NCBI GenBank assembly: GCA_007571275.1
Contig: RKRS01000218.1
Coordinates: forward strand, 1 to 6,511
Reading direction: 5' to 3'
DNA from: Dehalococcoidia bacterium
Lineage (GTDB): Bacteria; Chloroflexota; Dehalococcoidia; Bin125
Length of the DNA: 6,511 bases
The notes beneath the pieces are model-generated. The model made no database searches. It had not been told where the DNA came from and saw only the letters and a program-made list of their open reading frames with translations. Of the stretch, positions 1 through 4,470 are shown one piece after another. Positions within the stretch are counted from its first letter, which is position 1, and each line of letters begins with the position of its first letter. The translations under genes were made by a program, and so were the position numbers.

Positions 1-161
1 GAACGCTCACGCGCCACCGACAGCGCTGACTCACCGTCAGCGGCCGTGATCACACCAAACCCCTCGCGCTCGAGATAGAGAGAGCACAGTTCGCGAATAT
101 TCGCTTCATCATCAACAACCAGGACAGTCCGTCCACTGCTGTCAACCGGCGACAGTGACAT
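1..161 (-). CDS. Response regulator receiver domain, N-terminal fragment
   Basis: The reverse strand reads ATG at 161 and stays open to the window edge, giving 53 residues of a two-component response regulator. Seen: a short polar N-terminus, then beta-1 TVLVVDDEANIREL (residues 12-25) with the acidic pair D17-D18 that binds Mg2+ in CheY-like receivers, then helix 1 (LCSLYLEREGF) and beta-2 (GVITAADGESAL). The phospho-acceptor Asp normally falls at about residue 55-60, just past the edge, so neither it nor the output domain can be seen. Start choice: GGAGGAG lies 7 nt upstream of this ATG (about positions 169-175), an excellent ribosome binding site; the other ATG at 180 is out of frame. A partner histidine kinase, if linked, would be outside the window. 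Known for the family: phosphotransfer from a sensor kinase switches the output domain. The specific pathway cannot be assigned. Confidence 0.88.
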   Translation of the reverse strand, partial: MSLSPVDSSGRTVLVVDDEANIRELCSLYLEREGFGVITAADGESALSVARER

Positions 162-278
162 GACACTGCTCCTCCCCCATGTCCTGACAGTGTGACGGAT
201 TGCAGGCGCACGCGGCGTCAGCCCTGTGTCAGGTCTCAGTCAGCATTCGGTAAACGGGGACGGACCGATTCGGCGGAC

Positions 279-491
279 TTAGCGTGCCATCGGACGGTAG
301 CGCGTCTTGACCATCGCGCGGCGGCGGCGGCGGGCGGCGCGACGCTCTGCCTGGCGCTGCTTCTCGCGATTACTGATGAACCGGCGTCGGCGCCTCGCTT
401 CCTGCAACACGCCATCGCGCTGCACCATCTTGTTGAAGCGACGGATGAGAGCCTCGGGACTCTCCTGCTCTTTACGGCTCACCAGTAGCAT
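279..491 (-). CDS. rpsU: 30S ribosomal protein S21 (bS21)
   Basis: A 70-residue, very basic protein. The N-terminal part (about residues 8-24, ESPEALIRRFNKMVQRD) matches the bS21 signature E-S-(I/P)-E-x-A-(L/I)-R-R-F, and the rest is a run of Arg/Lys-rich helix (EARRRRRF, then RAARRRRR near residue 55), as in the family. Length is typical (about 58-75 residues). bS21 sits on the 30S platform next to the mRNA exit region and the anti-Shine-Dalgarno end of 16S rRNA, and helps initiation. The ATG at 491 is preceded by GAGGA about 11 nt upstream, a usable though slightly distant site; the stop is TAA at 279-281. The gene stands alone: the upstream LLM gene ends 199 bp away beyond a palindromic repeat, and the downstream response regulator has its own strong ribosome binding site. 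No clear T-tailed terminator follows it. Confidence 0.93.
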   Translation of the reverse strand: MLLVSRKEQESPEALIRRFNKMVQRDGVLQEARRRRRFISNREKQRQAERRAARRRRRAMVKTRYRPMAR

Positions 492-538
492 GGGCGCTCA
501 GTTCCTCAGATCGTGTTGTTTCTCACAAAGTCGTTGCC

Positions 539-547
539 AGTCTAACA
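539..547 (-). promoter_or_regulatory. Possible extended -10 promoter element for rpsU
   Basis: On the minus strand the gap upstream of rpsU contains TGTTAGACT, that is an extended -10 (TG-n-TAGACT, four of six matches to TATAAT). It would place the transcript start about 40 nt before the rpsU ATG. No good -35 hexamer is seen at 16-18 nt; the region there runs toward the palindromic repeat at 560-667. Tentative. Confidence 0.3.
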
Positions 548-559
548 GGACAACGCGAC

Positions 560-667
560 GGAAAGCCCCCTCAGCCGCTACGCGGCAGCTCCCCCAGAGG
601 GGGAGCCTCGATTCAAACTTCCCCCTCTGGGGGAAGTCGGCACGCAGTGACGGATGGGGGCTTCCCC
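560..667. repeat. Inverted dimer of a REP-like GC-rich palindromic repeat
   Basis: Outer arms GGAAAGCCCCC (560-570) and GGGGGCTTCCCC (656-667) are near-perfect inverted copies. Inside are three self-complementary hairpins: GCCGC-TAC-GCGGC (574-586); an 8-bp stem GCTCCCCC/GGGGGAGC with an AGA loop (588-606); and a 9-bp stem ACTTCCCCC/GGGGGAAGT with a TCT loop (617-637). The left half (560-606) and the reverse complement of the right half (617-667) align as two diverged copies of one unit of about 48 nt, joined by the short spacer CTCGATTCAA (607-616). Noncoding, between the 3' end of the LLM gene and rpsU. The style matches REP/MITE-like intergenic repeats with CCCCCAGAGGGGG cores found in many bacterial genomes. 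It could terminate or protect the LLM transcript, but no T-run follows either hairpin. Short ORFs crossing it are artefacts. Confidence 0.8.
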
Positions 668-690
668 GCTTCCATCTGCAAGGCAGCCGT

Positions 691-2019
691 TCACCTGCTG
701 TTTGCGAGCGTCGACATCGCCGCTGGCGAGATGCCGACTGGATCCGCGTCCTCAGACAGATCGAATGGGCCAGGCAAGTCAAGCTCCCGGGCCATTTCCC
801 TGACGGCTGGCAGCACTTCTTCACCCATCAACCGCAACGATCGCATCGAGTCTTCATGCGACATCGAACCATCGCCATCCCAGAAGCAGATGCTGCCAGG
901 ACGCAGGAATTCGAGCACATGGCGAATCTTGGGCAGCACCGTCTTCGGCGTGCCCGAGATGATGCTGTAGGACTCCTCAAGACCCCGATAGGTATCTTCA
1001 GTATCGACAAAGCCCTCGGCCGCGTCCAGGGTCAGTCGGCGGTAGTCCCCCGGCTTCACCTCGCCCGTGCCGCGTGACTGCTCAACGTGTCGGACGCCCG
1101 CCGTCGGCAGCAGTCGTCGTCGGTCGACCATACCCGGCAGATTCTGAATGTGGCGCTTGACGTCACCGCGTGATCCCTCGAGGAAGATATTGCCCGGACC
1201 CGTCAGGTACTTACGCCCAACCTCTTCAGCCAGCTCCTCGGTCTCGTCCACATGCACCTTCCAGAGATACCCGCGATGTTGCGGACCTGCCTCGTATCCG
1301 AATTCGGCGGCGATGCGGTCGTAGTACGCGAATGAGTCTCGCGTCGGAGCCAGACGGGTCGCCAGCATGACGTAGGGATAGCGACGCTCGGCTGCCCAGG
1401 CGACCGTCCGCTGCGAGACCGCGCCGGGAATCCAGATCGGCGGATGCGGGCGCTGCAGCGGCTTCGACCACGGGTTGACGTAGCGATAGTCGTAATGCTC
1501 GCCCTCCCAGCGGAAGGGACCAGCGTCGGTCCAGGCCTTGACGACCAGGTCGTGCGCCTCCTGGTAGCGCTCCCAGTTGTAGGGCGACTGCGAATTGTGC
1601 GCCAGTGACTCGCGCCCGGTGCCGCGCACCCAACCGGTGATCAGCCGACCACCCGAGATCATGTCGATCTCGGCCAGCGTCTCAGCCAGCCAGAGCGGAT
1701 CCTCCCAGATCGGCAGAATGTTGCCGAGCAGACAGATCTTCGCCTTCTGCGTAATCCGAGCCAGGATCGCCGCCTCGACGTTGAGCACCGAGCCCATACA
1801 GAAGGGCGTCGAGTGATGCTCGTTGAGGACGATGCCATCAAACCCGGCCGCTTCAGCGGCCACCGCCTCGTCGAGGTAGCGGTGATAGAGGTCTGCGCCC
1901 AGCATCGGATCGTACTCATCATTCGATGAGTCAAGGTCCGTCAACCGACGCCCGGTGCGCCCCCACCAGGACGCTTCAGGATCCTGATACGGCCGCTCGG
2001 TGAACCAGGCAATAAACAT
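691..2019 (-). CDS. LLM-class (luciferase-like) flavin-dependent oxidoreductase
   Basis: 442 residues of the bacterial luciferase-like (TIM-barrel) superfamily, cytosolic enzymes using FMN or F420 as cosubstrate. Seen in order: an N-terminal strand MFIAWFTERPYQDP; helix and strand AEAAGFDGIVLNEHHS with the typical N66-E67-H68-H69 motif after beta-2; AEIDMISGGRLITGWVRG (116-133), the barrel segment around the flavin phosphate site in this family; RPHPPIWIPG (190-199), a family-typical strand; GTPKTVLPKI (356-365), the late G-(T/S)-P-xx-V motif; and SMSHEDSMRSLRLMGEEVLP (385-404), the C-terminal helix. At 442 residues it is longer than the usual 330-400, owing to an insertion-like stretch (about 290-345) and a polar tail after 418. 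Start: ATG at 2019 has GAGGAGA 6 nt upstream. Transcribed alone; no reductase or substrate gene is adjacent, so the substrate (monooxygenation, desulfonation or F420-linked oxidation) cannot be named. Confidence 0.87.
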   Translation of the reverse strand: MFIAWFTERPYQDPEASWWGRTGRRLTDLDSSNDEYDPMLGADLYHRYLDEAVAAEAAGFDGIVLNEHHSTPFCMGSVLNVEAAILARITQKAKICLLGNILPIWEDPLWLAETLAEIDMISGGRLITGWVRGTGRESLAHNSQSPYNWERYQEAHDLVVKAWTDAGPFRWEGEHYDYRYVNPWSKPLQRPHPPIWIPGAVSQRTVAWAAERRYPYVMLATRLAPTRDSFAYYDRIAAEFGYEAGPQHRGYLWKVHVDETEELAEEVGRKYLTGPGNIFLEGSRGDVKRHIQNLPGMVDRRRLLPTAGVRHVEQSRGTGEVKPGDYRRLTLDAAEGFVDTEDTYRGLEESYSIISGTPKTVLPKIRHVLEFLRPGSICFWDGDGSMSHEDSMRSLRLMGEEVLPAVREMARELDLPGPFDLSEDADPVGISPAAMSTLANSR

Positions 2020-2038
2020 CGGTGCTCTCCTCAGCCAA

Positions 2039-2067
2039 CGTACATCTCATACAACTATTGCGGTCAA
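2039..2067 (-). promoter_or_regulatory. Possible sigma-70-type promoter for the LLM oxidoreductase gene
   Basis: On the minus strand, TTGACC (complement of 2062-2067) is followed after exactly 17 nt by TGTACG (complement of 2039-2044). The -35 matches five of six consensus bases, the -10 is poor. It would start transcription only a few bases upstream of the ribosome binding site of the ATG at 2019, giving a very short leader. The rest of 2068-2194 holds no gene that I can support. Confidence 0.3.
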
Positions 2068-2194
2068 GCTAACGTACTGGCGAGCCAATCAATCAGCGCA
2101 CACTCAGTACGGGACGAGAGCGCGCCACTGATAACTGTTGATGTTTCGCGCAGCTCGCGCGCGCCTACGCGAGGCAAGCGGCGTTAGCCTTGAA

Positions 2195-2270
2195 TGGCAC
2201 GCCCGGAGGGACTCGAACCCCCGACCCCCAGGTCCGAAGCCTGGTGCTCTCTCCACTGAGCTACGGGCGC
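2195..2270 (-). tRNA. tRNA-Arg (anticodon TCG)
   Basis: Reading the minus strand from 2270: acceptor GCGCCCG, TA, D arm GCTC-AGTGGAGA-GAGC, A26, anticodon stem CCAGG/CCTGG closing the 7-nt loop CTTCGGA, variable GGGTC, T stem GGGGG/CCCTC with loop TTCGAGT, acceptor 3' strand CGGGCGT, discriminator G, and an encoded CCA (2197-2195). The anticodon TCG (complement of 2235-2237) reads CGN Arg codons, CGA in particular. The D loop has GG followed by A, consistent with the A20 arginine identity base known from E. coli. Position 1:72 is a G-U wobble and there is a second G-U in the T stem; all other stem pairs are Watson-Crick. No T-tailed terminator is evident downstream. The 5' end lies 37 bp from the divergent mgtE start, so its promoter must overlap the mgtE 5' region. 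Confidence 0.95.
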
Positions 2271-2307
2271 GTGGTGCCAGCTTACCCCGCTTGCCACGGA
2301 TTCGACG

Positions 2308-3705
2308 ATGGCTCAACGCACGCCCAGTCAGCACGCGCGTTCAACTCACGGCGCCAACCTGGGTGCGGAACCGTCGTCCGCCGTCTGGGACGTGGTCGCC
2401 CGCGTCGACGCAGGCGAACTGGCCACAGCAGCAGCGCTCCTGCACAATCTGCATCCAGCCGATCAGGCGGACGCCCTCGCCGCGCTCGACCGCAGCGAGC
2501 GTCGGCGACTGTTGGATCGGATCGATTCCCATACGCTCGCCGAGCTGCTCCCCTTCCTCACGCCTGAGGAACTGGAGCATGTCGCGCCTGATGTCGCCCT
2601 GCCCCAACTGACCGCTGCGCTCGACCGGACCACCGCACAGCTCGGCGCTGATGTCCTTCACGCGATCCCTGAGGGCGACGTCGAGCTTGTCCTCGACCAC
2701 CTGCCCAAGGCCGGGCTGGTCCAACCGCTGCTGGAGCACGATGACGATTCGGCTGGCGGCATCATGGCGCCCGAACTCATGGTGCTTGGGCCGCATCTCG
2801 CTGCAGAACAGGCGCTCACGCTGCTCCGCGCCGCCGCGCCGGCCCCGACCGTACGCGACACTGTCTACATCGTCGATACCGAAGGCGTGCTGCTCGGATC
2901 GGTGGGGTTGCACTCAGTCGTCTTTGCGCCACCGATGACCGCCCTGCGCGATCTGATGGAGCCAATCGGCCCGACAGTCACGACCAGCATGGACCAGGAA
3001 GACGCACTCAAGATCCTGCAACATTATGGGTTGCACGCACTGCCAGTGCTCGATGGCAACGGCCATCTGGTTGGCGTCACGACCTCCGACGATCTGCTCA
3101 ACATCGCGCAACAAGAGGCGACCGAGGACATGTACCGCCTGGTCGGTCTCGTTGACGATGAAGCGCTGACCGCGCCAGTCTCGACGGCGCTCCGCCGACG
3201 TCTGCCCTGGCTGCTGCTCAACCTGGCCACGGCGTTCGCCGCCGCCGCGGTCGTGGCCGCATTCGAAAATACCCTGGTCCAGGTCGCCGCGCTGGCCATC
3301 TTCCTGCCGATCATCGCCGGTCAGGGAGGCAACGCCGGCATGCAGGTGACGACGCTCGCGGTTCGGGCGATGGCGCTCGGCGAGTTCGACCGCCACTTCA
3401 CTCGCCTCGTCCTGCCGCGTGAGATGATCATCGGCATCGCATCGGGCATCGCCTTCGGTTTGCTGGTCGGGGCTGTCGGCTGGGTCTGGCAGGACAACCT
3501 GTGGCTGGGCGTCGCCGTCGGCGTGGCGATGCTGGGCACGATGGTTGTGGCCGGACTATTCGGCCTGCTGATCCCGATTGTCCTACGCGGTTTGGGCGCC
3601 GACCCGGCGTTGGCGGCGAGCATCTTCGTCACCACGGCGACCGACATGCTGGGCTTTCTCTTCTTCCTCGGACTCGCAGCCCTGCTCATCGAACAGATTG
3701 CCTGA
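2308..3705 (+). CDS. mgtE: Magnesium transporter/channel MgtE
   Basis: 465 residues with the full MgtE architecture. About 27-130 is the acidic helical N domain (helical repeats with LHPADQADAL). About 148-270 is the pair of CBS domains: the first opens with SAGGIMAPE, the second covers LMEPIGPTV through LPVLDGNGHLVGVTTSDDLL. The connecting plug helix follows (270-295), then five membrane segments at about 298-320, 324-350, 371-395, 398-427 and 436-463. The family signatures are PIIAGQGGNAGMQ (334-346) in TM2, and DPALAAS (432-438) plus TTATDMLGF (442-450) in TM5. By counting back from the C-terminus, D446 corresponds to the pore Asp432 of Thermus MgtE. Known: a homodimeric Mg2+ channel gated by Mg2+ binding to the cytosolic domains. 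The ATG at 2308 has only a weak GGA 7 nt upstream; about 25 polar residues precede the N domain, so a later start is possible. The leader is too short for an M-box riboswitch inside the gap. Confidence 0.95.
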   Translation: MAQRTPSQHARSTHGANLGAEPSSAVWDVVARVDAGELATAAALLHNLHPADQADALAALDRSERRRLLDRIDSHTLAELLPFLTPEELEHVAPDVALPQLTAALDRTTAQLGADVLHAIPEGDVELVLDHLPKAGLVQPLLEHDDDSAGGIMAPELMVLGPHLAAEQALTLLRAAAPAPTVRDTVYIVDTEGVLLGSVGLHSVVFAPPMTALRDLMEPIGPTVTTSMDQEDALKILQHYGLHALPVLDGNGHLVGVTTSDDLLNIAQQEATEDMYRLVGLVDDEALTAPVSTALRRRLPWLLLNLATAFAAAAVVAAFENTLVQVAALAIFLPIIAGQGGNAGMQVTTLAVRAMALGEFDRHFTRLVLPREMIIGIASGIAFGLLVGAVGWVWQDNLWLGVAVGVAMLGTMVVAGLFGLLIPIVLRGLGADPALAASIFVTTATDMLGFLFFLGLAALLIEQIA

Positions 3706-3720
3706 CCCGCGTGACATCGC

Positions 3721-3751
3721 TTGACAGTATCCGAGTCGTGTCAGTGATACC
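3721..3751 (+). promoter_or_regulatory. Probable promoter for tRNA-His (and perhaps the downstream lipoprotein)
   Basis: A perfect -35 hexamer TTGACA (3721-3726) is followed by GATACC at 3746-3751 (19-nt spacer) or TGATAC at 3745 (18 nt). The -10 is weak and the spacing long. It lies 16 bp past the mgtE stop and 59-89 bp before the tRNA-His gene, the expected place for its promoter. Short inverted repeats overlap it: TGACA (3722-3726) with TGTCA (3739-3743), and GTATC (3727-3731) with GATAC (3746-3750). Confidence 0.4.
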
Positions 3752-3809
3752 CTGATTTGACGCGCCATCGGACAGCATCCGCGTCCGGTCGACGCAATCG
3801 TTTACGCGT

Positions 3810-3887
3810 GGTGGGCGTCGCCTAGAGGCCTAAGGCGCCAGGTTGTGGCCCTGGTATTCGTGGGTTCGAATCCCACCGTCCACCCCA
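3810..3887 (+). tRNA. tRNA-His (anticodon GTG)
   Basis: Acceptor GTGGGCG (3811-3817) pairs with CGTCCAC (3877-3883) with one G-U. D stem GCCT/AGGC; anticodon stem CCAGG/CCTGG closing loop TTGTGGC with GTG at 3845-3847; variable TATTC; T stem GTGGG/CCCAC with loop TTCGAAT. The base before the acceptor is G (3810) and the discriminator is C (3884): this G-1:C73 pair is the known identity element of bacterial tRNA-His, and here it is gene-encoded. CCA is also encoded (3885-3887). It lies on the same strand between mgtE and the lipoprotein gene, 43 nt before the latter, with no clear terminator in between. Confidence 0.96.
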
Positions 3888-3930
3888 TCCCGCCTACAGC
3901 ACTTTCCAACGAGGCTGACAGACATTCCCG

Positions 3931-4470
3931 ATGCGCCAGCGCCCAGCCTTGCTCCATTCGCTTTGCTCATTGCGCCCGCTCATCGCGGCCGCGATGATCT
4001 TGGCCACAGCCGCGCTCCTGGCTGCCGCCTGCGCCACTGACGACGATGAAGAGCGACTCGCCGCCCAGCGACTGTTCCGCAACTACCTGATTCAGTCAGA
4101 CCGCACCGCGATCGCTGATGTGCGCGTCCAGGGACTCGTCGACGAACTGCCGCCAAGCTTCCCCGAGCACGATCAGCTCAATCTGCTTGGCTCGGCATTC
4201 ACCGATACCGAAACGCGCCGAGAACTGATCGTCGGTTGGCAAAGCAGCAGCGAGCGCGCTGACGATCTGTACAGTTGGTACCGCTCCCGGCTCGACACGG
4301 ATCCCTGGCGCGTCACCGCTGACCCTCAGCGCGCGGGAGTCGACTTCATCACTTTCCGTGACGCCGACAACCCGGCATTTCGCGGTGAGCTGCGAATCGC
4401 CCAGGAAGGCGAACGCGCCATCGTGGTCCTGATTGCGGTCGAGACGCTCAGGGGCGACGACGGCGCCTAG
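3931..4470 (+). CDS. Putative lipoprotein of unknown function
   Basis: 179 residues. The N-terminus is a signal peptide: basic start, hydrophobic core LIAAAMILATAALLAAA (17-33), then Cys34 followed by an acidic ATDDDEE stretch. LAAAC looks like a lipobox, although position -3 is Ala rather than the preferred Leu/Val/Ile, so lipidation is likely but not certain. The mature part is polar and soluble. About 90-172 (ending FRGELRIAQEGERAIVVLIAV) has the pattern W-x-S-S-x-x-x-x-x-x-L-Y-x-W-Y-x-x-x-L, then PWRVTADPQ, FITFRD and two final strands. It resembles the small alpha/beta domain of many Chloroflexota lipoproteins in which a (D/E)-x-V-x-x-(F/W)-Y helix is followed by GW-type strands. I know no function. 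The ATG at 3931 has a GAGG about 16 nt upstream, which is far; TTG at codon 7 or 14 could be the real start. The stop overlaps the convergent beta-helix gene. Confidence 0.8.
   Translation: MRQRPALLHSLCSLRPLIAAAMILATAALLAAACATDDDEERLAAQRLFRNYLIQSDRTAIADVRVQGLVDELPPSFPEHDQLNLLGSAFTDTETRRELIVGWQSSSERADDLYSWYRSRLDTDPWRVTADPQRAGVDFITFRDADNPAFRGELRIAQEGERAIVVLIAVETLRGDDGA

Noticed and set aside
286..295. Ten-base word GCCATCGGAC in the rpsU 3' end, repeated near 3765 before tRNA-His
   Set aside because: One copy is inside a coding region, the flanks differ, and a single shared 10-mer is expected by chance at this composition.
498..824. 108-residue minus-strand open frame between the LLM gene and rpsU
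   Set aside because: It overlaps the LLM 3' end in another frame and runs through the REP-like palindromes; SPHPSLRADFPQRGKF is just the translated repeat.
307..1077. 256-residue plus-strand open frame over rpsU, the palindromic repeat and the end of the LLM gene
   Set aside because: It is antisense to two recognisable genes, crosses a noncoding repeat and is rich in Arg and Ser like a shadow frame.
2137..2165. Hairpin CGCGC-AGCTC-GCGCG downstream of tRNA-Arg as a terminator
   Set aside because: A short GC palindrome in GC-rich DNA, with no T-run on the minus strand after it (AAAC follows).
2104..2334. Minus-strand open frame spanning the tRNA-Arg gene
   Set aside because: It contains the tRNA read in sense (RARSSVERAPGFGPGGRGFESLRA is the typical artefact pattern) and has no protein-family features.
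2138..2611. Open frame on the plus strand crossing the tRNA-Arg region, with a protein containing RDSNPRPPGPKPGALSTELRA
   Set aside because: This peptide is the well-known false product of reading antisense through a tRNA gene; the frame then overlaps mgtE out of phase.
3781..3803. Possible terminator hairpin GCGTC-CGGTC-GACGC followed by AATCGTTT, after mgtE
   Set aside because: The stem is only 5 bp and the T-run is three bases; it also lies between the candidate tRNA-His promoter and the tRNA, so termination here would be counterproductive.
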